The position numbers were made by a program, and so were the translations under genes. Below are positions 8,632-18,581 of a stretch of DNA of 64,000 nucleotides, one piece after another. The number at the start of each line of letters is the position of its first letter. Position 1 is the stretch's first letter. The stretch covers positions 96,684 to 160,683 of the forward strand of contig NZ_FUKM01000014.1 of the NCBI RefSeq assembly GCF_900163645.1. Direction: 5' to 3'. Origin of the DNA: Halomonas citrativorans (GTDB taxonomy: Bacteria > Pseudomonadota > Gammaproteobacteria > Pseudomonadales > Halomonadaceae). The notes below the pieces were generated by a model. The model saw only the letters and a program-made list of their open reading frames with translations, was not told the origin of the DNA and did no database searches.

Positions 8632-9339
8632 TCAGGCAGCTTCGTAGGCAGCTTTAAGCCGGTAAAACTCATCAACAATGGCGGCCATTTCAGCGGCGTC
8701 ATAATGACAAAGGCCACTGACCACCAGCTTTTTAGAGCCGACACCGATTGCAACGCCCTTCGATTCAATGGAAAACTCAAGCAATGCGTCTGCTCGCTTC
8801 CCCTGCACATCAAGCGATGAGCGCGTTAAGGCAAGGCCTGGCGTAAACCCATCCAAACGCTCTAATGAAAACCCCATGCTATCGTAGATAACCAAAGGGC
8901 GTTTAGGGTTAAACATTACCCCATGCTTTTCCATTAGCGGTTTTAAATAATGCGGGAAATTTTTGCCTGAGAACGCCACATAGCAACGAGCAAATGCTTC
9001 AATAGCAGCGCTATCGTGGGTCGTCTCACCATCACGAACCACCTGTAAATAACATTTTCCACTCTCATCACTTACGTGAAGCTCACCATTTTCTGCTTCA
9101 CTAAAGAGCAGTGGCGTATCAGCACTTACCATATTGGTGAAGCGAAATTCCATTTGCCGCGACAGCCCGAACTTTACCAGTATTAGCGTAAATAACAGGT
9201 CACCAGGCACGCAGAAACGTCGCGCACCCGGATTATGGATCGGGTTGTAATCACCTGCCACGCCTTTAGCGAAACGGCTGGCCTGCTCGGCGGAGACCAC
9301 TACATACTCTCCGTGTTGCGCGTAAAAATCCTTGAACAT
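8632..9339 (-). CDS. DUF3581-like protein with hotdog/MaoC-like N-terminus
   Basis: This 235-residue soluble protein of unknown function appears to belong to the gammaproteobacterial DUF3581 group (from memory, not searched). Residues 28-36 read AGDYNPIHN, which resembles the hydratase motif of MaoC-type hotdog enzymes, followed by a hydrophobic PGDLLFTLIL helix. This suggests a double-hotdog fold that binds acyl chains, but activity is not shown. It is divergent from the AsmA-like gene by about 110 bp and sits alone, so neighbours do not indicate a pathway. Confidence 0.7.
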   Translation of the reverse strand: MFKDFYAQHGEYVVVSAEQASRFAKGVAGDYNPIHNPGARRFCVPGDLLFTLILVKFGLSRQMEFRFTNMVSADTPLLFSEAENGELHVSDESGKCYLQVVRDGETTHDSAAIEAFARCYVAFSGKNFPHYLKPLMEKHGVMFNPKRPLVIYDSMGFSLERLDGFTPGLALTRSSLDVQGKRADALLEFSIESKGVAIGVGSKKLVVSGLCHYDAAEMAAIVDEFYRLKAAYEAA

Positions 9340-9447
9340 GGCGTTTGCTGCCTGCCTAGCGTTGAAATCGAAAACCCATAACTATCCAGCGTCGCGCATA
9401 ATGCCATAAAACACGCGCCAACAGGAGTCACCTGCCAGGAAGCGAGT

Positions 9448-12402
9448 ATGTCAAACACGAACATTACTAAAAAGCGCTTATCCCGCGTTGTATTGGCTAC
9501 CTTGATCAGTAGCCTATTTATCATAACGGTTTGGCTGGTAGGCAGCTACTGGTTGCTGAATAGTCAGTGGTTACCGGAAAGAATTTCTCAGTTTGAAGGT
9601 ATTGAGGTTCGCTGGAGCCAAGGAACTAGCCGCCACCCTGGTCGCTGGAAAGTAGACAACCTTTATCTTGCCCGCGAAGACGATGCGCTACCGATGGCAA
9701 TTGAGGCCGAGCATGCCACGCTCACACTCTCGTTATGGTCGCTACTGCGCGGCGAGTTACATATCAAGGCATTAGAGGCCGAAGGAATTCGCCGCTTAAC
9801 GGTGGGTGATATCGCCCTTGAAGCGCAGGGCACGCTTGAGGTGGCTGATACAACCCTTAGCCGTGAAAACCTGGCCATACCCCATGTGAACCTGGCAATC
9901 ACAGAAGGCCGCTTGATACGCCCAAGTGACCAAGCCACACTGGTTAACGCCATAGCCCTTGAAGCCACCGCAACGCTTGATGAGATCACGCCCACGGACC
10001 CGGCCACGGGTGCACTTAACCCTGAACTGCTAGCGGCACTTTCCGCAACACTTGATATTAAGGCGCAGGCAGATGCCTGGAATGTATTCATGCCCTATCT
10101 GGAGACCATTCCCTGGCTTTTCCTGGACGGCCGCGGCGCACTGGAGGGCCATGTTGAACTTGCCTCTGGCACACTTAAACCAGGCAGCCTGCTTACTTTG
10201 AAGGCACCTGAATTACGTTTAACGCTGGATGAGCGAACGCTTTTAGAGCGCGATCAACCAACGATCTGGAGAGAGGCAGATGCACCACCCCCACGCCACA
10301 CAGCGACCGGTAGAGGAAGCGTCCAGCTACGCGTAGCCGATCACCAGATTGATTTTGAGACTCGCCTGCAGGATGTCACGCTGGCAGATACACAGCCCTA
10401 TGCGGTAAATACCGCCTTAAGCCTTAAAAGCGATATGGCCAACCAGCGCTTGGACCAACTAACACCACCCACGGATGCTGAACTGGCGCTTGAAGGCACC
10501 ATTACCCGACTGGACATGATGGACCGCTACCTCGCCAATACGCTGGAGGGCCAGGGCATTCGCTTATCCGGCAATGGCCGTTTAGAAGCCAGGGTTAGCG
10601 TTCGCGACACTCACGCCCATAGCGCCCATTTGCGGGTCGAGGCAGACACAATCGCGATCAACGCACTGGATATGACGGCTCAAGGGCAAGGCACACTTAA
10701 CGCTGAGCTAAAGGACGCCTCGATGGTTGACGCGACACTTGGTTTCTCCCAGGCAACGCTTTCCCACGCCAACCAAACACTGCTTAACGACGCGACGCTT
10801 GACCTGGTAGCACAAAGTCCTATCGAACCTGTATTAGCCCGCAGTCACGCCACCGCGACACTTCACTGGCGGGACGCCCGCATGGCCAGTATTAGCGCCC
10901 TGCAACCCTATATTGCCACTTACCTGCCGGCCCCGGCTCCGTTTAGCCTGGTCAGCGGCCAAGCGCAAAGTAATGGAACGCTCCATATTACCCCTGAACA
11001 GCTTAGCGGAGCGCTTACCTTAACCGGCGATTCGCTCACTACCCGCTGGCAGCGTGATGAGCAGAGCACCCTGCTCACCAGCGATATGCAGCTTTCACTG
11101 CAACTACGCGAGGCAGCTACCGATGGCGCAAGCGTTGATATCAGTGGTAGCCGTTTACGCTGGCAGGTCGCTGATGACACGCAGCCCGAAGAGCGTCTGG
11201 AAAGTATTTTAGTGATTCGCGAAGGCCTCTTCCAACGGCGTGGAGAGACTCCCAGTGGGCAGTTTCAGCTAGAGGGCAGCGTGCAGCGCTTGAGTTTTCT
11301 GAACGCCTTTTTACCCACAGATCACGGTGTTTCGTTGTCTGGCAACGGGCAGCTGTTCGCCCAAGGCTCTTTTAGCGGTAAGCGCCTGTTGGCACCTACT
11401 CGGCTGCGTATAGATGCCAACCAGCTTGAAGTCGCTTTTTTAGACTACCAGGCCAGCGGGCGCGGCGAGCTAATCGCGCAAATCGACAGCCCCGAACAGG
11501 CGCAGCTTTCTCTAGGCATTCCGCGCTTTGTGCTACAGCGTAACGATGATGACAGGCCTCATGTAGAGGGGCGTCACTTTGCCTTAACCACCCAGACAGA
11601 CCAGCTCAGCAAAGTGTTCATATCGCCAGAAGCAGAATACTTTGTTACCCGAATAGCCCTGCCGATTATCGAAGTGCCGGACTTTACTCGCTATAACCGC
11701 TACCTGCCTGAAGATGCAGGCCTGCGCCTGCTTGGCGGCCAGGCAAGCCTGGGCAGCGAGTGGCTACTGGAGGGATTGAATGCCCAAGGCAACATGACCC
11801 TGCGTGCGTTTGGCGCCGACCTCGCCCTTCTCGATCAGCGGCTACGTGGCGATATCGAACTCTACTTAAAACTTACTGAAGGCGATTTACAGGCACGTCG
11901 TTTTACGGCTAATGACTCATTTCTGCGTTTGGAAAATGTGTTCCGCATAAGCGAGCGCGGGGCGCAGGACGCAGGCTGGTGGGTGCAGCTCTCCATGGAT
12001 GACGCGCAACTTACCTGGGATGACCCCATTCGCCTATCCACACAGCTGCATCTGGCCATGCGCGACACCGGCTTGGTCGCAAGACTATTTTTAGCCCGTG
12101 CCCGAGAAAGCGACTGGCTCGGCAGGCTACTCAACGTGCACAATGTTAATGGCACTGCTGAACTGGCCATTAATGGCGAACGCATCCAACTGAGCAACCT
12201 AGTGCTTACCGGCGGCCCACTACTGCTGCTTTCCGATGTTACGCTTGAAGAGCAGAGCGCCAATGGCGCGCTCTATGCCCGCCTTGGCGCACTTGGCATA
12301 GGCGTAGAGCTTGTTAACAGCGAACCCAGGCTACACGTACTGCAACCCAGGCGCTGGTTTGACCGCTGGCGGCAGGCGGTTCGCTACCCTCGTCCTGATT
12401 AG
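9448..12402 (+). CDS. Large AsmA-like inner-membrane-anchored envelope protein
   Basis: The protein has 984 residues. A single N-terminal membrane helix at about residues 14-36 (LATLISSLFIITVWLVG) is followed by a long beta-rich periplasmic part with many repeating amphipathic strands and no catalytic motif. The early segment WKVDNLYLAREDDALPMAIEAE is the chorein-N-like start shared by AsmA, TamB, YhdP and YdbH. These proteins form bridges for phospholipid transfer between the two membranes. Length and layout fit YdbH or an AsmA-like relative; assignment to one subfamily would need a profile search. AGGAAG precedes the ATG by 7 nt. Its stop overlaps the convergent TRIC gene by 4 bp. Confidence 0.8.
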   Translation: MSNTNITKKRLSRVVLATLISSLFIITVWLVGSYWLLNSQWLPERISQFEGIEVRWSQGTSRHPGRWKVDNLYLAREDDALPMAIEAEHATLTLSLWSLLRGELHIKALEAEGIRRLTVGDIALEAQGTLEVADTTLSRENLAIPHVNLAITEGRLIRPSDQATLVNAIALEATATLDEITPTDPATGALNPELLAALSATLDIKAQADAWNVFMPYLETIPWLFLDGRGALEGHVELASGTLKPGSLLTLKAPELRLTLDERTLLERDQPTIWREADAPPPRHTATGRGSVQLRVADHQIDFETRLQDVTLADTQPYAVNTALSLKSDMANQRLDQLTPPTDAELALEGTITRLDMMDRYLANTLEGQGIRLSGNGRLEARVSVRDTHAHSAHLRVEADTIAINALDMTAQGQGTLNAELKDASMVDATLGFSQATLSHANQTLLNDATLDLVAQSPIEPVLARSHATATLHWRDARMASISALQPYIATYLPAPAPFSLVSGQAQSNGTLHITPEQLSGALTLTGDSLTTRWQRDEQSTLLTSDMQLSLQLREAATDGASVDISGSRLRWQVADDTQPEERLESILVIREGLFQRRGETPSGQFQLEGSVQRLSFLNAFLPTDHGVSLSGNGQLFAQGSFSGKRLLAPTRLRIDANQLEVAFLDYQASGRGELIAQIDSPEQAQLSLGIPRFVLQRNDDDRPHVEGRHFALTTQTDQLSKVFISPEAEYFVTRIALPIIEVPDFTRYNRYLPEDAGLRLLGGQASLGSEWLLEGLNAQGNMTLRAFGADLALLDQRLRGDIELYLKLTEGDLQARRFTANDSFLRLENVFRISERGAQDAGWWVQLSMDDAQLTWDDPIRLSTQLHLAMRDTGLVARLFLARARESDWLGRLLNVHNVNGTAELAINGERIQLSNLVLTGGPLLLLSDVTLEEQSANGALYARLGALGIGVELVNSEPRLHVLQPRRWFDRWRQAVRYPRPD

Positions 12403-13112
12403 CGCTGTTTGCGCTGGCGCCGAATCATCCTGACCCGCTCTTTGGCTTTAGCCGGCGTCGAAAGCGGCGCTGCTGAATCCGTCTCTTTTGGCGGCAAAGT
12501 GACCCAAGCAAACACCGGCAACGCCAAGTGCCAGCGAATCGCGGCTAACCTCAGGCCCAGCGTAATCGCCAAGGCCATGGCGATACTAACGCTCAGCGGC
12601 GTATTCAAGGTTTTCAGCACGACATATACAGTGCCGCCAACCATGGCAGCGGTAGCATAGATCTCTTCGCGCAGCACCATCGGTACGCGCTGGGCCAGCA
12701 TGTCGCGGATCATTCCTCCGGCGACACCGGTCATCATGCCCATCAATACCGCCACTACACCGGAGGTTCCCAGCAACAGCGCTTTATGGGTGCCGATGAC
12801 CGTAAACAAGGCAAGGCCAAAGGCATCCGCAATAGGCAAAAATCTTCGCGACAAGCGATGAATATAGTGGAAACCCACCAGCGAAACGCCCACCGTTGCC
12901 AGAATAACCCATAAGTAAGTGGGATCAGCGACCCAAAAGACAGGCCGCAAGCCCAGCACTAAATCACGCAGTGTACCGCCACCAATACCGGTCACAGCGG
13001 CCAACACCAGCATGCCAAACGGGTCCATTTTTGACCGGCATGCGAGAATAACGCCCGATAGCGCAAAAACAATCACACCCATCATGTCCAACCAATACAC
13101 CACACCCGTCAC
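12399..13112 (-). CDS. TRIC-family (UPF0126) cation channel protein
   Basis: This 237-residue membrane protein has seven predicted helices arranged as two homologous halves. Each half carries a glycine-rich kink (GIGGGTLRDLVLG near residue 42 and GVAGGMIRDMLAQ near residue 128), the signature of the YadS/YicG/TRIC family. Members are trimeric potassium-permeable channels. A basic C-terminal tail follows. The start is a GTG with GGGGAAT 7 nt upstream. No partner gene is evident. Confidence 0.88.
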   Translation of the reverse strand: MTGVVYWLDMMGVIVFALSGVILACRSKMDPFGMLVLAAVTGIGGGTLRDLVLGLRPVFWVADPTYLWVILATVGVSLVGFHYIHRLSRRFLPIADAFGLALFTVIGTHKALLLGTSGVVAVLMGMMTGVAGGMIRDMLAQRVPMVLREEIYATAAMVGGTVYVVLKTLNTPLSVSIAMALAITLGLRLAAIRWHLALPVFAWVTLPPKETDSAAPLSTPAKAKERVRMIRRQRKQR

Positions 13113-13270
13113 GTGATTCCCCTTTGTGCGCTATGTTTCTTAAAGCGGTTTCTTAAAGCAGGCAGAATATCACTAATGCGTTTTTCGTCTATCGCTTACT
13201 GATGCGCGAATTAAACAGACTTAATGCAGTGGCTTAAGGTAGGCTGACGATAACTTTAAAAGGAGGCTCT

Positions 13271-13765
13271 ATGGATTGGAATCCTGCCTATACGTGGTTA
13301 GTGCTGGCGCTACTTCTCAGCTTGGGGGAGTTAACGTCAGGCGCCATGGTGCTACTGGCGCTTGGCATAGCCGCGGCCCTTACCTCGGCCGTTACCGCGT
13401 TGGGGGTATCGCTACCCTGGCAGCTTTTAAGCATGGGTATCTTTACCGGTGTTCTGGTGCCAATAGGTATCTGGGTGATCCGTCCGTGTTTTTCGCCCCG
13501 AGGCGTTGCCTATGGCACCACCGGCACGGGCGTGGAAAAGGGCAACTATTACGACACGCTGCGGCGCGACTTTGACGATGCCACGGGTATCAAAATTAAC
13601 GGCGACTTTTACCGCTTGCGTGTTATGGACACGGGTGCCACAGAACTTCCCCCCGGTACGTCCGTTATCTTTCAGCGCTTTGAAGGTACCACAGCGCTGG
13701 TTGTCCTCCCCTCGTCAGCCCCTGACCCTTTGCAAGACAATACCACCCTACGCAAGGAGCCTTAA
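13271..13765 (+). CDS. NfeD-family membrane protein
   Basis: This 164-residue protein has three N-terminal membrane helices (residues about 6-75) followed by a C-terminal OB-fold-like domain from about residue 90 to 155. This is the short NfeD (YbbK) type without the ClpP-like protease domain. AAAGGAGG lies directly upstream of the ATG. It ends 2 bp before the SPFH gene, and NfeD-SPFH pairs are a standard operon: NfeD is thought to help the stomatin-like partner organise membrane microdomains. Confidence 0.9.
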   Translation: MDWNPAYTWLVLALLLSLGELTSGAMVLLALGIAAALTSAVTALGVSLPWQLLSMGIFTGVLVPIGIWVIRPCFSPRGVAYGTTGTGVEKGNYYDTLRRDFDDATGIKINGDFYRLRVMDTGATELPPGTSVIFQRFEGTTALVVLPSSAPDPLQDNTTLRKEP

Positions 13766-13767
13766 TA

Positions 13768-14826
13768 ATGGATTTACCTATTAGCCCCGGTTTATTAATA
13801 AGCCTGATTATTGTCGTTATCGGCATTGTGATTATTTCCAAAGGACTGGTGATTGTACGTCAGTCGGAAGTAATGGTAGTTGAGCGCCTCGGCTCATTTA
13901 ATCGTGTGCTCGAAAGCGGCATCAATATTATTGTCCCGTTTATTGAGCAGCCCCGCGCAATCACCATGCTGCGCTATCGCAAAACGGGCGAAGAGTACCA
14001 GGCGATTACCACTGATGAGGTTCGTATTGATCGGCGCGAAACGGTGATGGATTTCCCCGGCCAGCCGGTAGTGACCACCGATAACGTGACCGTGCGTATC
14101 AATGGCGCGCTTTATTATCAAATCATCGACCCCAAGCGGGCGGTTTATGAAGTCGTCAACATGAGCCAAGCGGTGGAAGTACTGGCGAAAACCACGCTGC
14201 GCTCGGTGGTCGGCAAAATGGAACTGGACAAGCTGTTTGAATCTCGCGCAGAAGTGAATAACGAAATTCAGGCCGCCATGGAAGAGCCCGCGTCCAAGTG
14301 GGGCATCAAGATATCTCGGGTAGAAGTACAGGACATCGCCATGCCCGAAGAAGTAGAAACCGCCATGCGCCTGCAAATGGCCGCCGAACGTAAACGCCGC
14401 GCTACCGTGACCGAAGCAGAAGGTGAAAAATCTGCGGCTATCGCCATGGCCCAAGGGCAGCGTGAATCATCCATTCTCAACGCCCAAGGTGATAAAGAGT
14501 CAGCCATTCTGCGCGCTCAGGGCGAGCAGGAGTCCATCAAGCTGGTATTGAACGCCATTGGCGACAGCGAGGAAAACAAACGCACCGTGGTGGGTTATTT
14601 ACTCGGCCAGAGCTATATCAAGGGCTTGCCCAACATGGCGAAAAACGGCGAGCGCGTCTTTGTGCCTTATGAATCCTCTGCACTGCTGGGTTCCATGGGC
14701 ATGTTCCGCGAACTGGCAGGCTCACCTGAGGATGCTGTAGGAGAACATCTAAAACACCGCACCGGCAGTACTAACCCATCCAACAGCTTTCGCAGCGGCG
14801 TGGTAGGCGGAGGTATTAGCAGTTAA
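13768..14826 (+). CDS. qmcA: SPFH/stomatin-like membrane protein (QmcA type)
   Basis: This 352-residue protein has one N-terminal membrane anchor (about residues 9-28) and an SPFH domain from about residue 30 to 200, with VVERLGSFNRVLESGIN and YYQIIDPKRAVYEV as family signatures. It continues into a coiled-coil region rich in alanine and glutamate containing AQGDKESAILRAQGEQES repeats. Such proteins form ring-shaped scaffolds in membrane microdomains and can modulate proteases or membrane fluidity. It is translationally linked to the NfeD gene just upstream, and a terminator follows. Confidence 0.9.
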   Translation: MDLPISPGLLISLIIVVIGIVIISKGLVIVRQSEVMVVERLGSFNRVLESGINIIVPFIEQPRAITMLRYRKTGEEYQAITTDEVRIDRRETVMDFPGQPVVTTDNVTVRINGALYYQIIDPKRAVYEVVNMSQAVEVLAKTTLRSVVGKMELDKLFESRAEVNNEIQAAMEEPASKWGIKISRVEVQDIAMPEEVETAMRLQMAAERKRRATVTEAEGEKSAAIAMAQGQRESSILNAQGDKESAILRAQGEQESIKLVLNAIGDSEENKRTVVGYLLGQSYIKGLPNMAKNGERVFVPYESSALLGSMGMFRELAGSPEDAVGEHLKHRTGSTNPSNSFRSGVVGGGISS

Positions 14827-14867
14827 TAACCCTAGGCTGATAACAACCATTAAAAAAGACCAAGCCA

Positions 14868-14897
14868 AGTCGGGTAACAATAAACCCGACTTTTTTT
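14868..14897 (+). terminator. Rho-independent terminator of the nfeD-SPFH operon
   Basis: AGTCGGGT pairs with ACCCGACT around an 8-nt loop and runs into seven T. The remaining gap 14898-15185 holds the leader of the diguanylate cyclase gene; no further gene is seen there. Confidence 0.93.
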
Positions 14898-15185
14898 GTA
14901 GCCAACATGACATAAAGTTGCTTTAATTTACGCAATAATAAAACTTTGATACGCACCTTTTTATACAGCCCGCAGGATGACAAACTTTATTTCACCACAA
15001 AAGAATGAGGTTTATCAGCCGGTTTTTAAGTTAACAGGGACCTTCTCCCCCTGCCAAGCCGAGCATCATCAGCCGCTTTCACTATGTATACACTGGCTGG
15101 CCGAGCGGGTTTTAGCACCACTTCATTGGCTTATCATCAGTGATAATGCGTTTAACAGCCGCATAACAGCGACCAGGACAGAATT

Positions 15186-16976
15186 TTGTTGCCGCTTGGG
15201 GATGGCAAATATAAGGCTATTCTGTGGAGCATTACACTTTGCGTGTGGGTGCTGTATTCGGGTGTTTTACAGGCTGATTCAGCCCCCCAACCTCTCCATA
15301 GCTGGGAGTACCACTGGGGAGACCTCCCTGCGGAGACTCAAAGCACTCTTTCCCAGCCGCCCGATACATCACTCACCTGGAATCCAATCAGCTTTCCTGC
15401 CAATCCACCGGAAAGAAACGGTCAGGAACAGGTATGGTTCCGTGGTGTATTGCCAGACGGTAACTGGAATGACCCCGTGCTCTACATCACCAGTATTGAC
15501 CTGATTGGCCAGATCTATCTGGATGATGCACTGATCTACCAATACGGCGAATTCGATGCCCAAGGGCGGGGAGATTTTGCAGGCTGGCCGTGGCACATGG
15601 TTGAACTGCCTGAGAATTTTTCCGGCAAACCGATCAATATCCGAGTATTTTCCTACTACACCAATATCGGCCTGTGGGGCGAAGTAAAGGTCATGGAGCG
15701 CCTTGAGGTATTGGAAAGTATCATCCACATGTCCGTCCAAGACCTTGCAGTCAGTGCCCTGGTATTCGTTTTAGCGTTTATAGCGACTATATTCGCCGTA
15801 ATTGGCCCTGAAAGGCGCGGCTTTTCAGCTATTGCTCTGTTTGCCTATGCCTCTGGGCTAATGTTGCTGGCTGAAGCGCCAGCTCGCCAGTTGATGGTTG
15901 ATAATGCCTTGGCTTGGGATACATTGCGCGCGGGCAGTTATTACACGCTACCCATTGCTCTTGGGCTACTACTAAGCCATTGGTTTAACGGAAAAACAAA
16001 GCGCTGGCTGACAAGCATTTGGGCGTTACACTTAGCCTATCTCGCCATAGCGATCAGCCTGGTTCAATTAGGGCTTGTTAGTCTTTCTCTTACTTTTCCC
16101 GTATTTGATGCATTACTCACCGTCACGCTACCTACCATGCTAATACTCGCCCTGTTTAGGTTCCGAGAACTAAGTACTGAACAGCGATTATTAGCACTTT
16201 GCTTCACTTTTTTCATACCACTCTTATTGACCGACATGCTGGTAGCCCACGGATTTATTGCCTGGCGCACCATACCATTAAGCTACGGCACGCTGATCTT
16301 TTCACTGGCTAACGCGGCGATCTTTCTTTGGCACTACCGCCATACTCAGCAGCAGATGTCACTTGCGAATGAAACCCTGGAGTATCAAGTGGCATCAAGG
16401 ACCAAGAAGCTTGGCCGCCTCGTTCAGGAGCTAGAAAACCTCTCTTTTAAAGACCCTCTCACTAACCTATATAACCGACGTCATTTTGATAGAGTATTCG
16501 AGCATGAATGCCTCCGCGCGCAGCAAAACGCCAGCCAACTATCGTTACTCATGCTGGATATTGATCACTTTAAGCGGATCAACGATCACTTTGGCCATGA
16601 TGCAGGCGATAGCGTGCTGGTGGAAATGGCAGAACTGCTAAAGCATCACTTTCGTGGCCTTGATATCGTTTGTCGGTTTGGAGGCGAAGAGTTCATTGCT
16701 CTACTACCTGGGACGTCAGTTCATGCTGCCGAGTCTCGTGCTAACGCGCTATTGACACTGGCATCAGAACTCTCTCTAACATACCAGGAAGTGCCACTAA
16801 CAAAAGTAACGCTTTCTTGCGGAGTAGCGACCTATCCAGATCATACCCAAGACCCATTCAAACTGCTAAAAATGGCTGATGAGATGCTATATCAAGCTAA
16901 AAACGGCGGCCGCAATCGCTGCATTGTGTGGCCTGAAGCGTCTAAAGCGCACGATTTTATGCTGGGGCAGTCGTAG
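15186..16976 (+). CDS. Membrane diguanylate cyclase with periplasmic sensor and 7TM module
   Basis: This 596-residue protein makes cyclic di-GMP. It begins with a signal or first membrane helix (residues 10-30), then a periplasmic beta-sandwich of about 150 residues with WFRGVL and IYLDDALIYQYGE, resembling carbohydrate-binding jelly rolls. Seven membrane helices follow (about 185-385, 7TMR-DISM style), then a short coiled coil and a GGDEF domain from about 425 to 590. The active site reads GGEEF, and RGLD five residues before it is an intact RxxD feedback-inhibition site. The start is a TTG with AGGA 7 nt upstream. It is monocistronic. The periplasmic ligand is unknown. Confidence 0.9.
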   Translation: MLPLGDGKYKAILWSITLCVWVLYSGVLQADSAPQPLHSWEYHWGDLPAETQSTLSQPPDTSLTWNPISFPANPPERNGQEQVWFRGVLPDGNWNDPVLYITSIDLIGQIYLDDALIYQYGEFDAQGRGDFAGWPWHMVELPENFSGKPINIRVFSYYTNIGLWGEVKVMERLEVLESIIHMSVQDLAVSALVFVLAFIATIFAVIGPERRGFSAIALFAYASGLMLLAEAPARQLMVDNALAWDTLRAGSYYTLPIALGLLLSHWFNGKTKRWLTSIWALHLAYLAIAISLVQLGLVSLSLTFPVFDALLTVTLPTMLILALFRFRELSTEQRLLALCFTFFIPLLLTDMLVAHGFIAWRTIPLSYGTLIFSLANAAIFLWHYRHTQQQMSLANETLEYQVASRTKKLGRLVQELENLSFKDPLTNLYNRRHFDRVFEHECLRAQQNASQLSLLMLDIDHFKRINDHFGHDAGDSVLVEMAELLKHHFRGLDIVCRFGGEEFIALLPGTSVHAAESRANALLTLASELSLTYQEVPLTKVTLSCGVATYPDHTQDPFKLLKMADEMLYQAKNGGRNRCIVWPEASKAHDFMLGQS

Positions 16977-17014
16977 CCCAGCATAAAGTCGCGCCTCTCG
17001 CTGTCCAGCGATAA

Positions 17015-17038
17015 GCTGATTGTCAAAAGGCAATCAGC
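17015..17038. terminator. Hairpin between convergent genes
   Basis: GCTGATTG (17015-17022) pairs with CAATCAGC (17031-17038) over an 8-nt loop between the cyclase stop and the convergent symporter stop. There is no clear T run on either side, so it is a weak bidirectional terminator at best. Confidence 0.45.
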
Positions 17039-17075
17039 AAACACGGCATACTAGAGGTTGATATAACCTGAGACG

Positions 17076-18581
17076 CTACGGCGCTGCCTTTTTCCCAAGC
17101 CGGGTTAAACCACGCGGCGCCGCAATGCGAAAAAAACGCTCCACGACATCCGCTTGTGTGGCCGGAGTCACTAACGACACCCCCACAAATATCGGCAAAT
17201 TGATGATTAGCCCCCAGAATCCCGCGTGGATGCCCAGCGGGTGTGGCCATAGCGTAGTAAATGCCACGGTAACCAAAAACCCTGCCACAATGCCTGCCAT
17301 AACACCCAAGCGTGACGCGCGTGGCCAGAAGAACATGCCGATAAAAGCAGGCAAGACTTGCGATGCAAACCCCAGCCCTACCAGCAAAATCATCACCAGA
17401 CTGCCCGGTTCAGCAATCGCTAGCGGTGCAATCACCAAGGCCATAATGGGTAAGATCATAAGTCTGGCAAGTCGGCCAGTAGTAGCATTTGAAAGCTTTA
17501 ACAGCGGTTGCAGTACATCCTTACTTAATGACAGCGACACCGAATGAATAAACGGCTCGCTTGATGACATGGAAGCCGCCAGGGTGCCCGCCCCCAGTAG
17601 CCCTACCAGCACGACGGGCAAATGCTGCATGGCGTATTCAAGGGCTACCGTGTCTGCTCGGGCCAGGTCAGGTAGCGAGTAAATACCGATAAAGCCCACA
17701 ATCACCATGGGTAAAATCACCACATAGTACGTTGGCAGCCAGGTAGCGCTGCGCCGGATAGTGCGTGCGGAAGACGCACTCATCCACTGGGTCCATACTG
17801 GGGGCATAAACGAGAACATCGAGACAATAATCGAGGTGGTCCAGAAGCTAAAGCTCATATCCCCGCTGGCCCCTGGCAGGGTTAAAAACGCCGCATGCTC
17901 AGACTGAATACGCTCAAATACCGCTGAAAAGCTTAAACCGCCGGTGGCGCTATGCACCGCCCACAGTCCTACAGTCCAGGCAACGACCAACATTAATACG
18001 CCCTGAAAGGCGTTGGTCCGCCCAATCGCCCGCTGACCACTGGCGTATAAATAGACAGCAATAGAGGCAAGCACCAGTACAACGCCTAGCCAGACAGGTA
18101 TGATACCGCCGCTCATCACAAACAGAATATAGGCCGAACCAACCGTTTGAAGCACCGCATAAGCAATTGAGCCAACCGCCATTACCAGCGATGCCAGCGC
18201 CCCCAAGGCAGGGCTTTGATAACGGTCAGCAATCGCGCTTGCCTGAGTAACGTGGCCAAATTCAGCGCCAAACTGCCATACCTTGGGGCCAAAGTACCAG
18301 GCGATCAGGGCCAGATATGCCAAATAGATAGCGACGTAAAAGACCGCGACCCCTTTCGAATAAGCCCAGCCCGGTGCGCCCATAAAGGTATAAGCACTGA
18401 CGCTCCCTGCGGCAATCAGCAGATACAGCGTGACCGGCCCCATGCTACGCCCGGCAACCCCCCACTCTTCCAAGCTGTTCATATTGGCACGGCTGGCCTG
18501 CCCACCGCGGGCGCGTAAGCCAATCATCATGGCAATGGCCACATAGATAAGCGTAATCAGCAGAGGCCAGAGGCTATTCAT
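17076..18581 (-). CDS. Sodium:solute symporter (PanF-like SSS family)
   Basis: This 501-residue inner-membrane protein has about 13 membrane helices. EEWGVAGRSMGPVTLYLLIA near residue 38 and GRTNAFQGVLML near residue 190 are SSS-family landmarks. Such carriers import pantothenate, acetate, proline or other organic solutes with Na+. A small membrane protein gene overlaps its 5' end by 8 bp, the arrangement known from panF-yhdT and related pairs. The substrate cannot be read from the sequence. Unlike the symporter at 2039, no riboswitch is seen. Confidence 0.87.
   Translation of the reverse strand: MNSLWPLLITLIYVAIAMMIGLRARGGQASRANMNSLEEWGVAGRSMGPVTLYLLIAAGSVSAYTFMGAPGWAYSKGVAVFYVAIYLAYLALIAWYFGPKVWQFGAEFGHVTQASAIADRYQSPALGALASLVMAVGSIAYAVLQTVGSAYILFVMSGGIIPVWLGVVLVLASIAVYLYASGQRAIGRTNAFQGVLMLVVAWTVGLWAVHSATGGLSFSAVFERIQSEHAAFLTLPGASGDMSFSFWTTSIIVSMFSFMPPVWTQWMSASSARTIRRSATWLPTYYVVILPMVIVGFIGIYSLPDLARADTVALEYAMQHLPVVLVGLLGAGTLAASMSSSEPFIHSVSLSLSKDVLQPLLKLSNATTGRLARLMILPIMALVIAPLAIAEPGSLVMILLVGLGFASQVLPAFIGMFFWPRASRLGVMAGIVAGFLVTVAFTTLWPHPLGIHAGFWGLIINLPIFVGVSLVTPATQADVVERFFRIAAPRGLTRLGKKAAP

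Noticed and set aside
14977..15504. Plus-strand open frame of 175 codons upstream of the diguanylate cyclase
   Set aside because: It overlaps the cyclase gene by over 300 bp in another frame and its sequence there is an obvious shadow; no ribosome site was found.
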